Source: Longibacter salinarum (lineage in GTDB: Bacteria; Bacteroidota; Rhodothermia; Rhodothermales; Salinibacteraceae). Taken from it: a stretch of DNA of 64,000 nucleotides. The notes under the pieces were generated by a model. The model saw only the letters and a program-made list of their open reading frames with translations, did not search any database and was not told where the DNA came from. Location: the NCBI RefSeq assembly GCF_002554795.1, contig NZ_PDEQ01000006.1:62001-126000 (forward strand), written 5' to 3'. Shown piece by piece: positions 55,600-64,000 of the stretch. The translations under genes were made by a program, and so were the position numbers. Numbering within the stretch: the stretch's first letter is position 1; each line of letters opens with the position of its first letter.

Positions 55600-56024
55600 A
55601 GAAATCGGCGGGGACAACGTCGAATGCCCGGCGGAAACAGCATTTGGATAGAAGTGGACGGATATGTTGCCAAATTCAAACTACCCGGCGGTCTGAACGA
55701 TCCGCTTGCGGTGTAAACGCTGGCCCATTCGATCCGAAAATTGCAACAGGCTTTTCTAAACCGTCAAGCCGGTTGACATGATTCTGGATTGCGTTCCGCA
55801 GGAATGGTGATTAGGCGATTCTCCGATGGATTCCACCAGTCGTCACGTCCATGTAACGTGATTGGGATGAATGAACATCGACGTGATTGCGTTCGCCCTC
55901 AACTGTGTCGTATAATAGGTTTCAGAAATGGCGAACTGCGAATGCGTAACCCGGCTGCCATCTTGTTCCTCCACGCTTTCCGTCTATCACCGTGATTGTA
56001 CGACGTTTCTATCGGGCGGATGGG
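55600..56024. other. Divergent promoter region, no gene seen
   Basis: About 425 bases separate the divergently transcribed BrkB-family and SPOR genes. There is a small hairpin (AACCG...CGGTT at about 55759-55774). The rest shows only short, unconvincing frames. Promoters for both neighbours should be here. Confidence 0.45.
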
Positions 56025-56426
56025 ATGCGCACCGCGCTGTGTCTATGTCTGCTGCTTGGCGGCATAGCTTGCACTCCGGCACGGGTGTCGGACTCCGAGG
56101 AGGAATCTGGCGGTGACGTGACGGAAGCTGAGCCACCCCGACGCACGTATCACGTCCAGGTGCGAACTGTTGAGGAAAAAACAGCAGCCGATCGTACCGT
56201 GTCAGACGTTGTGGCCTGGTTCGAGGCGTTACCCGATGCCGATCGACCGGACCCCCTTTCCGGTGTTGGAAACGTGCCGGTGGATGTTCGCTGGAAGGCG
56301 CCGTTCTATCGTGTGCGAATCGGTCCGTTTTCGTCCCGCGACGCGGCGACTGCGGTGCTCGACGCCTTGAAATCCGACTTTCCGGATGCTTTCATTGCCC
56401 GAGAAGCAGTTGGTTCAAGATATTGA
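56025..56426 (+). CDS. Small SPOR-domain lipoprotein
   Basis: 133 aa from the ATG at 56025. The lipobox is LLLGGIAC (Cys16). The mature part ends in a SPOR domain: RRTYHVQVRTVEEKTAADRT, then FYRVRIGPFSSRDAATAVLD. SPOR domains bind denuded peptidoglycan at division sites. Its small size suggests an accessory envelope protein. An upstream ATG (55992) would lengthen the signal and is less likely. Confidence 0.78.
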   Translation: MRTALCLCLLLGGIACTPARVSDSEEESGGDVTEAEPPRRTYHVQVRTVEEKTAADRTVSDVVAWFEALPDADRPDPLSGVGNVPVDVRWKAPFYRVRIGPFSSRDAATAVLDALKSDFPDAFIAREAVGSRY

Positions 56427-56687
56427 CTGCCCGGATAAATGGTGTCTGCATCTGCACTGCGCACGCAAAAATCTTTCGGAAGGTTGGCTGAGGTGCGAAA
56501 TTTGCGCACCCGTACAATCCTGCTTCACGTGAGCTCATTGCTCGAAATTAGATTGACATAGGGATGAGTCGTGCCGACTGATCCCCGCGTTTTGCCCCGC
56601 CTTGCATCGCCGTCTTGCTTCTCGGCATCATACCGTGGAAGCAAGGCACCCACCGTTCGTTTCTTCCCCTGCTCCTGAAACTGCTTT

Positions 56688-57572
56688 ATGGATATAGCAC
56701 TCGTTCAGCAATACAACCCCAGCGACGCGATGGATGCTTTCCAGCGCGGGCTGATTGCGATCAAGAATGCCGCGAACGCCGGCGCCGATCTCGTCGTCTT
56801 TCCCGAGCTGTCTTTCACCAAGTTCTTTCCGCAGTTGCCAGCAAATAAGCGGGACGGCGACGTGCTCGATCTGGCAGAGAAGATTCCGGGACCGACGGTT
56901 GAGTCTGTTGCGGAGCAGGCCGCGGAGTATGGTGTTGTCGTGGTTTGCAACCTTTACGAAGTCGATGACGGCAAAGGCTACAACAGCTCTGTTGTGATCG
57001 ACAGCGACGGTACCGTTCTCGGTGTGTCTCGCATGATGCACATTCCGCAGTACGAGCATTTCTACGAGCAGGACTACTACACGGAGGGGGATACCGGTGC
57101 ACCGGTGTTCGATACGTCGGTTGGTAAAATCGGCGTGGCGACGTGCTACGACCGCCATTTCCCAGAATACATGCGGGCCCTCGCCCTCGGCGGTGCTGAA
57201 GTGGTGTGCATTCCGCAGGCTGGCGCTGCCGGTGAATGGGCCAAAGGCGTGTTCGAAGCCGAGGTGCAGGCAATGTCGTTCCAGAACGGCTACTTCTGCG
57301 CGCTTGCCAATCGTGTTGGCCGTGAAGACAATATCTTGTTCGACGGCGCGTCGTTGGTCACAGATCCGCACGGCCGCATCGTGGCGCAGGCGCCAAAAGG
57401 TGACCAGTCGCTTCTGATGGCCTCTGCGGACCTCAAGGAATGCGATAAGTCGCCCGCCCGACAGCTCTTCCTCAAGAATCGACGCGAAGAAGACTACACG
57501 GGAGGTACCGTGTCGCTTGCCGCTTCGAGCCCCGCTGGTGTACGAGCTCTCGAAGGGTACGGCGACGAGTAA
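56688..57572 (+). CDS. Carbon-nitrogen hydrolase (nitrilase superfamily)
   Basis: 294 aa with the family fold. The Glu is E40 (VVFPELSF) and the nucleophile is C153 (VATCYDRHFPEYM). The catalytic Lys, normally in RKxHIP, is replaced: residues 115-120 read RMMHIP, so Met116 takes its place. Members cut amides such as N-carbamoyl-putrescine or beta-ureidopropionate. QAGAAGEWAKGVFEAEVQAM and NRVGREDNILFDGASLV are close to a bacterial subgroup with the same RMxH pattern. The substrate is unknown; activity may be altered. A strong terminator follows. Confidence 0.85.
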   Translation: MDIALVQQYNPSDAMDAFQRGLIAIKNAANAGADLVVFPELSFTKFFPQLPANKRDGDVLDLAEKIPGPTVESVAEQAAEYGVVVVCNLYEVDDGKGYNSSVVIDSDGTVLGVSRMMHIPQYEHFYEQDYYTEGDTGAPVFDTSVGKIGVATCYDRHFPEYMRALALGGAEVVCIPQAGAAGEWAKGVFEAEVQAMSFQNGYFCALANRVGREDNILFDGASLVTDPHGRIVAQAPKGDQSLLMASADLKECDKSPARQLFLKNRREEDYTGGTVSLAASSPAGVRALEGYGDE

Positions 57573-57631
57573 TGCTGGCTGTACACGTTCGCTCGTAACC
57601 CCTCTGAGCGACTCGTCGCTACGCAAAACGA

Positions 57632-57672
57632 AAGGCGCTGCACGGAATCACCCGTGCAGCGCCTTCTCTATT
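57632..57672 (+). terminator. Intrinsic terminator after the hydrolase gene
   Basis: The perfect stem AAGGCGCTGCACGG / CCGTGCAGCGCCTT with a short loop is followed by CTCTATTT. It lies 60 nt after the stop codon. Confidence 0.85.
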
Positions 57673-57735
57673 TCGGTTCGGGCGAGGCGGGTAATAAACC
57701 CGAACGGATCGAGGCCTCGTCAGGTGGGGCCGCCG

Positions 57736-58209
57736 TTAGAATAGTCGGTTCGCGAACATAAGTACGAGCAGGATGAGCCACATCAGGTGCCCAACACCGG
57801 TGCCGATTGCAACGCGCTTTTTGGCGGATGCAAGGATGTCATCGCTTGACGGACCATCGGAAGAGACGGCCGTTACGAGGGTGTCCCAGGCAGGTCGAAT
57901 GACAAGGAACTGGTCCAGCAACAGAAGGACAATGAGCAGCAGCGAGGAGTGATATGCCGGGCCGTAGACTGAAAACGCTCCACCCAGAATAAACGCGGTG
58001 ACAGAGAAGACCGCGGTTAGCAGGATGAAAACGTTCATGAGTTTGACGGTGCGTTTACCATCTTCCGCCATGACGCGAGCAGATTCGCCGCTCAGTTCCA
58101 CGGTCTTGCGCGCCCAGGCGGAAAGTCTGAGCCCGAGGCCGAACCAGCCGGCAGCGGTGATGATATGAAGGATGACGAAGACCCACTTCAGTGTAATCTG
58201 TACGGACAC
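57736..58209 (-). CDS. Four-span hypothetical membrane protein
   Basis: About 157 aa from a GTG at 58209 (an ATG at 58371 adds a charged, unlikely extension). Four hydrophobic spans are seen: LKWVFVILHIITAAGWFGLG, LMNVFILLTAVFSVTAFILG, SLLLIVLLLLDQFLVIRPAW and IGTGVGHLMWLILLVLMFAN. The HIITAAGWFG start recalls small DUF2269/CopD-like haem or copper membrane proteins, but I cannot place it. It is convergent with the hydrolase gene. Confidence 0.65.
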   Translation of the reverse strand: MSVQITLKWVFVILHIITAAGWFGLGLRLSAWARKTVELSGESARVMAEDGKRTVKLMNVFILLTAVFSVTAFILGGAFSVYGPAYHSSLLLIVLLLLDQFLVIRPAWDTLVTAVSSDGPSSDDILASAKKRVAIGTGVGHLMWLILLVLMFANRLF

Positions 58210-58611
58210 GGTGGCTACTCTGAGTCGATGGGAGGGAAATAGTCGAGTCGCGCGCAACCTCTGGGCCGACGCGATGAAGGCATGACACGTGCTCTTGCGC
58301 CACCGCCTGTACGGAAGATGACCGTACAGGTTTGTTGGGTCCGGGTCAAGGAGTATCGAAAGTGGCACCATCGGGTTGAAACGGTGTATGAGGGCAGAGA
58401 TGCTCCCGAATCGATGAGCGCGATGTCTGCATGACTTGCCCGTGATACCTATGAGTCACCGGAAACGGATCAAAGCGTTGGCGCGCAGGTCGGTCAGATG
58501 TCGTTGGCGAGGTAATAATACCTGTGCCGGGTCGGTTCGCCCCCATCACGGACGGTTTTGATCGCTCTTACTCGCATACAATACCGAATTGATTACAGCA
58601 TACGAATTCTC

Positions 58612-58839
58612 ATGTCCTCTGATGTCATCGCTCGCTGGCTGATTTACGGTGGGATTGGCCTCGTCCTTCTTGGTGCCCTCGTCTGGGGGATCGGGCGTTT
58701 CATTGACATCGGACATTTGCCCGGAGACGTTTCATTTGAAGGAAAGAATGTAAAAGTCTTCGTGCCGATCACCAGCATGATCATCATCAGTATTGTATTG
58801 ACGGTTCTCTTAAATCTTATCCTTCGCTGGTGGCAATAG
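58612..58839 (+). CDS. DUF2905 family small membrane protein
   Basis: 75 aa from the ATG at 58612. IARWLIYGGIGLVLLGALVWG is the first span. GRFIDIGHLPGDVSFEGKNVKVFVPITSM is the conserved hallmark of DUF2905. A second span (ISIVLTVLLNLILRW) ends it. The function is unknown and the gene is alone. Confidence 0.88.
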   Translation: MSSDVIARWLIYGGIGLVLLGALVWGIGRFIDIGHLPGDVSFEGKNVKVFVPITSMIIISIVLTVLLNLILRWWQ

Positions 58840-59194
58840 ACGCCCCTTCATGTCGAATGACAGAGGGCAGCGAGAGAAAACTGTTTCGTGATGCGAATAC
58901 GCGATTGACGGCTTGTTAGAAAGGGGGCATCATTGTATCTTCGATTTGCACGAGGGCGAAGTGTCCCCGTGACCGGCGATTCGACTTGTGCAAGCCGTTC
59001 TTTGCGTTTTTCCGTTGAGGTATTATTCTGTGCAGGTGTGCCGAATCTGTGTGCCGCAGCACCGCCCCACATCCCTTCGTCACGAACTGCTGCGAACTCG
59101 ACGTTGTGCTGCGATTTCTCTATCGCGTTTGTACTCCCGCGCGATGGTATAATTATCTTCATCTGTTTTCGATACCGCAACCCGTTCCCGTTCT
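58840..59194. promoter_or_regulatory. Upstream region of glgC with a likely promoter
   Basis: About 355 bases with no gene. TTTG at 59128-59131 and a perfect TATAAT at 59148-59153 lie about 40-65 bases before the glgC ATG. They are a plausible promoter, though the spacing suits neither the classic sigma-70 nor the Bacteroidota consensus perfectly. Nothing else stands out. Confidence 0.35.
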
Positions 59195-60517
59195 ATGAAC
59201 GCACCGCAAACGAACGCTACTCCCGGCGGCTCCCAATTTGTCGATTCGTCGCTATCTGCGCTTGCGATTATCCTCGGGGGCGGCGCCGGCACGCGCCTGT
59301 TCCCGCTGACGAAGTTGCGCGCGAAACCGGCCGTTCCGCTGGCCGGGCGGTATCGACTGATCGACGTGCCGGTCTCAAACTGCATTAATTCTGGGATCAC
59401 GCGGGTCTTCGTGCTCACCCAGTTCAACTCGGCGAGTCTGAATCGGCATATCTCGCAGGCCTACCGGTTCGACCGTTTCAGCAACGGGTTCGTCTCGATC
59501 CTCGCTGCGGAGCAGACCCCTGCGTCGAAGGACTGGTTTCAGGGGACGGCTGATGCAGTGCGCCGCGTCATTCCGCACGTGGACGGGTACCGGCATGACT
59601 ACACGCTCATCCTCTCGGGGGATCAGCTGTACTCGATGGACTACCGGGAGATGATTCGCCATCACGAGGAGACCGGAGCCGATGTGACCATCGGGACGAT
59701 TCCGGTGACGTCCGATGATGCGCCCGCGTTCGGCATTCTGAAGACCGATGCGGACCACACGATCACGGAGTTTCACGAAAAACCGTCGGCAGATAAACTC
59801 GACGGGAAGGAGAGCCCGGTCAGCCAAGATCTGGAAGATCAGGGGCGCGTGTACCTCGCGTCCATGGGCATCTACATCTTTAGCCGAGATGTTCTCCGTG
59901 ACCTGCTCGAGTCGAACGTGGAGCATCACGACTTTGGTAAGCAGATCATCCCGGAGGCGATCGAGGGCAAAAAGGTTGTCAGTTACCCGTTCACGGGCTA
60001 CTGGAGCGACATCGGGACCATACGGTCGTTTTATGATGCTAATCTGATGCTCGCTGAGCCGAACCCGGAGTTCGACCTGTACGATCCGGACCGTCCGCTC
60101 TACACGAACGCGCGGATGCTACCACCCGCGAAAATTGAGAGCTCGTTTGTTCAGCAGTCGCTCATCGCGGAAGGGAGCGTCGTCGTCAATAGTCAGGTGT
60201 CGAAGTCGGTAATCGGCATCCGCTCGTTCGTCGGGCACAACACGACGATCAAAAACGCGATTTTCATGGGAGCAGACCACTATCCGTGGCAAAAGCCCGA
60301 AAACCGGGGATACGTGGAAGGTCCGGCCAAGCCCGGCATTGGAGAAGAGTCGTATGTCGAAGGTGCTATTATCGATAAGAACGTCTCGATCGGAAAACGC
60401 TGTATCATCAAAAATCGCGATAACATCGAGGAAGCAGAGCACGAGAACTTCTACATCCGTGACGGCATCGTGGTGATTCCAAAGAATACTCAGATTCCCG
60501 ACGATACGATTATTTAG
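59195..60517 (+). CDS. glgC: Glucose-1-phosphate adenylyltransferase
   Basis: 440 aa. It makes ADP-glucose for glycogen. [32 protein letters not shown] (two motifs in turn), [23 protein letters not shown] and [12 protein letters not shown] are standard. The C-terminal left-handed beta-helix is intact ([19 protein letters not shown] and [20 protein letters not shown]). The length and start resemble the plant/cyanobacterial-like branch. Activity in such enzymes is controlled by metabolites such as 3-phosphoglycerate or fructose bisphosphate; that is family knowledge, not visible here. It is cotranscribed with the next gene (108 nt). Confidence 0.94.
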   Translation: MNAPQTNATPGGSQFVDSSLSALAIILGGGAGTRLFPLTKLRAKPAVPLAGRYRLIDVPVSNCINSGITRVFVLTQFNSASLNRHISQAYRFDRFSNGFVSILAAEQTPASKDWFQGTADAVRRVIPHVDGYRHDYTLILSGDQLYSMDYREMIRHHEETGADVTIGTIPVTSDDAPAFGILKTDADHTITEFHEKPSADKLDGKESPVSQDLEDQGRVYLASMGIYIFSRDVLRDLLESNVEHHDFGKQIIPEAIEGKKVVSYPFTGYWSDIGTIRSFYDANLMLAEPNPEFDLYDPDRPLYTNARMLPPAKIESSFVQQSLIAEGSVVVNSQVSKSVIGIRSFVGHNTTIKNAIFMGADHYPWQKPENRGYVEGPAKPGIGEESYVEGAIIDKNVSIGKRCIIKNRDNIEEAEHENFYIRDGIVVIPKNTQIPDDTII

Positions 60518-60625
60518 TCGAACGAACAGCGATCGCGAGATCGCACATGTAGCGTTCGCTCCGCCGTGTGGACGGTTGCCCGGTGTCCGGTCGAGATTGT
60601 TTCCATTCTCAGCTGCCCTCTATCT

Positions 60626-61855
60626 ATGAAAATTGTCATTCTGACAAATGAATACCCGCCCAACGTGTACGGCGGTGCGGGTGTGCATGTCGAATATCTG
60701 ACGCGTGAGTTGGCGAAACTCGATGGACGAGAGCACGAGATCGAGGTGTTGTGTTTCGGCGATCAGGACGTGGAAGATCAAAACCTCAAGGTTCGGGGTG
60801 TCAAACCGGACTTCGAACTGCCGCATCAGGACGATCGCCACGCGAAGTTTCTCGACACGATGGCGCGAGATCTGATTATGGCCGGTTCGATTGCCGACGC
60901 CGACATCGTGCACGGTCACACCTGGTACTCCCACCTCGCTGGTTGCCTGGCCAAACAGCTTACCGGGGCGAAACTCGTCCTTACGACGCACTCGCTCGAA
61001 CCCCATCGTCCGTGGAAAGTCGAGCAGCTCGGTACCGCGTACCACGCAAGTTCGTGGGTGGAGCGGACTGCCTACGAGAATGCGGACGGCATCATCGCGG
61101 TATCTGGAGCGATGAACGAGGACGTCCGCTCGCTCTACGACGTGTCCGAGGATAGCGTCCGAACCATTTACAATGGCATCGATGTCGGTCAGTACAGCCC
61201 GACGCCAGACGAAGAGGTCTTGAAGCAGTATGACATCGACCCAGATCAGCCGTACGTTCTGTTCGTGGGCCGGATTACGCGGCAGAAAGGCATCCTGCAC
61301 CTCGTGCGTGCCATCCATCACATGGACTCCGGCGTACAAGTGGTTCTCTGTGCGGGTGCTCCCGATACCGAAGACATCGGCAAGGAGATGGAGGCCCTCG
61401 TGGATGAAGTGAAGGCAGAAACGGACAATCGCATCGTCTGGCTGGCCGAAATGTTGCCACGAGCCGATGTGATCACCCTGTACACGCACGCTGCGGTCTT
61501 CGTCTGCCCGTCGGTCTACGAGCCCTTCGGAATCATCAACCTCGAGGCGATGGCCTGCCACACGCCTGTTGTCGCTTCGGCCGTTGGCGGTATCCCCGAG
61601 ATTATCGTCGATGACGAGACCGGAATCCTCGTCCCGTTCGAGACGGAGGGCGGCGACAGTCACGAACCGCGTGATCCCACGCAGTTCGCCCGGGACCTCG
61701 CCGACGGTGTGAACCGTCTGATGAAAGATCCGGATCGACGTACGGCTATGGCCGACGCCGCTCGGACCCGCGTCGAAGAGGTATTCAGCTGGCAAGCGAT
61801 CGCGCAGCAAACGCTCTCATTTTACAAGGACCTCGCAAGCTCCGACGACACTTAA
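60626..61855 (+). CDS. glgA: GT4-type glycogen synthase / maltosyltransferase-like (GlgA/GlgM)
   Basis: 409 aa from the ATG at 60626. ILTNEYPPNVYGGAGVHVEYL is close to the start of actinobacterial GlgA/GlgM proteins, with the short-chain GT-B layout. The donor site shows GRITRQKGILHLVRAIH and the E-x7-E motif (EPFGIINLE). It uses ADP-glucose from GlgC. In Actinobacteria this type makes maltose-1-phosphate rather than extending glycogen directly, so GlgM activity is a real alternative. I do not see glgE or treS in the window. Confidence 0.87.
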   Translation: MKIVILTNEYPPNVYGGAGVHVEYLTRELAKLDGREHEIEVLCFGDQDVEDQNLKVRGVKPDFELPHQDDRHAKFLDTMARDLIMAGSIADADIVHGHTWYSHLAGCLAKQLTGAKLVLTTHSLEPHRPWKVEQLGTAYHASSWVERTAYENADGIIAVSGAMNEDVRSLYDVSEDSVRTIYNGIDVGQYSPTPDEEVLKQYDIDPDQPYVLFVGRITRQKGILHLVRAIHHMDSGVQVVLCAGAPDTEDIGKEMEALVDEVKAETDNRIVWLAEMLPRADVITLYTHAAVFVCPSVYEPFGIINLEAMACHTPVVASAVGGIPEIIVDDETGILVPFETEGGDSHEPRDPTQFARDLADGVNRLMKDPDRRTAMADAARTRVEEVFSWQAIAQQTLSFYKDLASSDDT

Positions 61856-61974
61856 CACGATTACGGTTCTTTGGCATTTTCTTTGTGATATCCGTAACGT
61901 AGTTTAAAGGCCGTCGCCCCACAGGGTCTGATCATATGCATCCATCTTTTTCTCAACCCTCCCGCCCCTTCCTC

Positions 61975-63093
61975 ATGCGACATCTCGTACTCTCGTTACT
62001 TCTTTTCGCATTTGTAGCGACCGTCTCGGCGAGTCCGGCGGCCGCGACCGACGGATCAGCTGCGACGGACGGCAACGAGGACGCTCCCGTTGCCATGATG
62101 ACCGTTCCTGGTCTTCCCATGCCGGTTCCCGTCGCCCCACAGTTCGGTGATATGGTCCGTCTTCCGGATGGAACCTTCATCATGGGTCTTACGGACGAGG
62201 ACCCCTTCGAAATGCAGAGCGCCGGTCGTCGCCGTGTCACGGTGAGCGCTTTTTACATCGACCGTTTCGAGGTCACCAATGCAGAGTACCGCGAGTATCT
62301 TCAGTCTCTCTCCCCGGGAGTCCGCGACGATGCACTGCCGGATTCGACAGCCTGGACGAGTTCGGCCAGCCGCGCCGACTTCTCGACGTATTTCTACGGC
62401 TCGAACTATGATGAGTACCCGGTCGTCTCGGTGACATGGCAGGACGCGAAGGACTATTGCAAGGCAGAGGACAAGCGCCTTCCGACCGAAGCAGAGTGGG
62501 AGTATGCTGCTCGCGCCGGGCGCGTCGGCGGTGTTTACCCGTGGTCCGGCTTCTCGCCGCGCGATGCCTTCGGCCGCTACCTCGCCAACTTCAACCCGGG
62601 TCGCCAGGGGCAGGCAGCAGACGGTTATGCCTTCACGGCACCGGTCGGTTCATTCCCGCCCAGCCGCTGGGGCCTTCACGATGTCGCCGGCAACGCGGCT
62701 GAATGGGTCGAAGATACATACTCTCCAACGTACGCCAACCTCTCCGACCTCGACCCCGTCTATCGTGGCGAGGACAGTGAGGAGACGCGCAAGGTCGTAC
62801 GTGGCGGTGCGTGGGATTCGAATGCGTTCCGCATTGGCGTGGGCTTCCGTGACATGCACGAAGCCGACCAGGCCTCGCCCCGCATTGGTTTCCGCTGTGC
62901 TGCCGACATCAGCCAGGTCGAAGGAACGCAGCGTCGCTTCAAAGACCCGGAGCCGCCGCAGCCGGATCCCTCTAACGAAGGTGGTGACGCCAACTCGGAG
63001 TCGGGTGACGACGCTGCTGGTGACACGACGGAAGAAGAAGATGGTACGGCGCCGCCGGAATCCGGCACGACGCCTCCCGGTGGTGGACAGTAG
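61975..63093 (+). CDS. FGE-sulfatase-fold protein, GldJ/GldK-like
   Basis: About 372 aa from the ATG at 61975, with a signal peptide (LVLSLLLFAFVATVSASPAA). The FGE fold shows LPDGTFIMG, RLPTEAEWEYAARAG, WGLHDVAGNAAEWVEDTY, KVVRGGAWDSNAF and SPRIGFRCAA. The catalytic Cys of true formylglycine enzymes is absent. STYFYGSNYDEYPVVSVTW and the end 'DMHEADQASPRIGFRC' resemble GldJ/GldK of the Bacteroidota gliding and type IX secretion machine. The C-tail is Pro/Glu-rich. A role in type IX secretion fits the sorting domain in this window but gldL/M/N are not adjacent. Confidence 0.72.
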   Translation: MRHLVLSLLLFAFVATVSASPAAATDGSAATDGNEDAPVAMMTVPGLPMPVPVAPQFGDMVRLPDGTFIMGLTDEDPFEMQSAGRRRVTVSAFYIDRFEVTNAEYREYLQSLSPGVRDDALPDSTAWTSSASRADFSTYFYGSNYDEYPVVSVTWQDAKDYCKAEDKRLPTEAEWEYAARAGRVGGVYPWSGFSPRDAFGRYLANFNPGRQGQAADGYAFTAPVGSFPPSRWGLHDVAGNAAEWVEDTYSPTYANLSDLDPVYRGEDSEETRKVVRGGAWDSNAFRIGVGFRDMHEADQASPRIGFRCAADISQVEGTQRRFKDPEPPQPDPSNEGGDANSESGDDAAGDTTEEEDGTAPPESGTTPPGGGQ

Positions 63094-63143
63094 ATTCGGG
63101 CACAGGGACTAGATCGTCCCACACTGCTGATTGCTACAGGAAA

Positions 63144-63178
63144 CGCTCCAGCTCTCGTCGAGGGCTGGAGCGTTTTTT
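63144..63178 (+). terminator. Intrinsic terminator after the FGE-domain gene
   Basis: The stem CGCTCCAGC / GCTGGAGCG, a loop of about 11 nt, then TTTTTTAT, 50 nt after the stop codon. Confidence 0.88.
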
Positions 63179-63304
63179 ATGGAGCAAAAAGGCGTTTGGT
63201 GAAATGTTTACGGCTCCGATTAATCGGCATGGATCTTCCGGGCAGGCCGATATGCGGCTCGGGGGCAAGGGAGAACCGACAGACCGTAATGTTGAGCGTC
63301 ACAC

Positions 63305-63334
63305 GGCCGTGTGACGCTGTGTTCGGTAGACGGT
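63305..63334. repeat. 30-bp direct repeat, copy 1
   Basis: Starts GGCCGTGTGACGCTGT and ends TAGACGGT. It matches copy 2 (63462-63491) at 28 of 30 positions. It lies in a 400-bp region without genes. Confidence 0.7.
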
Positions 63335-63461
63335 ACGCCATTTCGATACGTTCAAACGCGTTTACCGGCGTTTCCCGACAAGCCCTAACGGTTTTTCGTA
63401 ACACGTCAAATGGGTTGGTCAGCCCCTACCGCCTCTCACCCAGGAAGAATGATTGTGCATG

Positions 63462-63491
63462 GGCCGTGTGACGCTGTTTTCGATAGACGGT
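63462..63491. repeat. 30-bp direct repeat, copy 2
   Basis: Starts GGCCGTGTGACGCTGT and ends TAGACGGT, 157 bp from copy 1. It ends 8 bases before the stop codon of the queuosine transporter gene, which runs leftward, so both copies may lie in that gene's 3' region. Confidence 0.7.
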
Positions 63492-63499
63492 CCGGTATG

Positions 63500-64000
63500 T
63501 TATGCGCTGCGTGACTCTACCTTTGGGCGCTCCTCCTCCGTTGATGCATCTGCCTCCGCCCCCACCTCATCGCTTGAGCCAACGGCTTTATTCTCCTCCG
63601 CACGCTCTCGCATCTCCTCGGCTGTCTCGTGGCCGAGGTAATCGTCCATGATCCAGTGTGCGACGTAGATGATCGGCGTAATCCCGATCGCGATGAGAAA
63701 CTTGTAGATGTAGTTGAACAGCGAAATCGCAATGATCTCCTGGACGGTGAGCTGGCCGACGAAGGCGACCGTGAGGACGACGAACGTGTCGATGAATTGA
63801 GATCCGAATGTCGATCCCGTAGCGCGTAGCCACAGGTACCGGCCGTTCGTCAGGTTGCGGAGCCAGTGGAACAGGAAAATATCAACGAGCTGGCCGATGA
63901 GGTACGCCGTCAAGCTCCCGATAATGACGCGTGTGGAGTTGCCGAAAACCTCGACGAAGGCCTCCTGCGACACCGGAGAGGACGGAGCGACGGGCACCTC
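63500..64000 (-). CDS. Queuosine precursor transporter (YhhQ/QPTR family), N-terminus outside window
   Basis: The gene runs leftward and its start is beyond the window; a GTG at 63997 looks internal. The visible part reads VFGNSTRVIIGSLTAYLIGQ, LWLRATGSTFGSQFIDTFV and FNYIYKFLIAIGITPIIYVA, hallmarks of the DUF165 inner-membrane family that imports preQ0/preQ1. An acidic cytosolic tail of about 45 residues follows. It would supply the base used by Tgt, which is also encoded in this window. Confidence 0.88.
   Translation of the reverse strand, partial: EVPVAPSSPVSQEAFVEVFGNSTRVIIGSLTAYLIGQLVDIFLFHWLRNLTNGRYLWLRATGSTFGSQFIDTFVVLTVAFVGQLTVQEIIAISLFNYIYKFLIAIGITPIIYVAHWIMDDYLGHETAEEMRERAEENKAVGSSDEVGAEADASTEEERPKVESRSA

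Noticed and set aside
1-64000. CRISPR arrays, insertion sequences, integrases or prophage genes
   Set aside because: No regularly spaced identical repeats with unique spacers and no transposase, integrase or phage structural proteins were found.

Overview
The window is typical chromosomal DNA of a marine or halophilic Bacteroidota-type bacterium, most likely from the Rhodothermota (Rhodothermus/Salinibacter/Longibacter side). Support for this comes from a SusC/SusD glycan-uptake locus, a Por-secretion (type IX) C-terminal sorting domain, a GldJ/GldK-like lipoprotein-type FGE domain, a Bacteroidota-style TTTG-N19-TAnnTTTA promoter, many lipoproteins, fairly high GC and acidic proteins. No genus can be fixed from the sequence alone.

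Layout. 1-2531 carries a PP2C-like phosphatase (cut by the window edge) overlapping a membrane-anchored Ser/Thr-kinase-like protein, as in YegK/YegI pairs. 2671-5001 (minus) holds a long GroES-family protein, a 30-residue membrane microprotein and a D-amino-acid oxidase family flavoprotein. 5651-19549 is a mixed stretch: a secreted DUF1028 protein, a large PAS/GAF histidine kinase, a candidate structured RNA with its own terminator (about 10560-10820), a KaiC-type ATPase with its partner histidine kinase, lipoproteins, DUF1328 and an FNT-family channel. 19783-21906 is a small accessory patch around tRNA-Leu(CAA): an orphan HsdR_N-type nuclease and a short EboA-like protein.

22067-38812 is the main coherent system: a beta-glucan (laminarin or mixed-linkage) utilization locus. 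It has a LacI-family regulator, a perfect 20-bp LacI-type palindrome, susC, susD, a PKD/CBM-like/GH16 lipoprotein, a secreted protein built of two copies of the same CBM-like domain plus a type IX sorting tail, a GH3 beta-glucosidase, a second GH16 with the other active-site loop type, a sodium:solute symporter, and a strong terminator. I infer that polymer is cut outside the cell, oligosaccharides enter through SusCD, GH3 releases glucose and the symporter takes it in. About 20 kb further on, glgC and a GT4-type glycogen synthase would store glucose as glycogen.

38840-55599 is mostly minus-strand housekeeping: M20 peptidase, methyltransferase, ispH, tgt, a PH-like membrane protein, an AI-2E family exporter, TamB, an Omp85/TamA protein and a BrkB family protein. 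Three short-period repeat arrays lie in the gaps near the M20 peptidase, ispH and tgt genes (GCGTT octamers, a 17-bp purine minisatellite, and a 15-unit heptamer array). 56025-64000 has a SPOR lipoprotein, a carbon-nitrogen hydrolase whose catalytic lysine position is Met, small membrane proteins, glgC/glgA, an FGE-domain protein and the end of a queuosine-precursor transporter. I see no prophage, transposase or CRISPR array.
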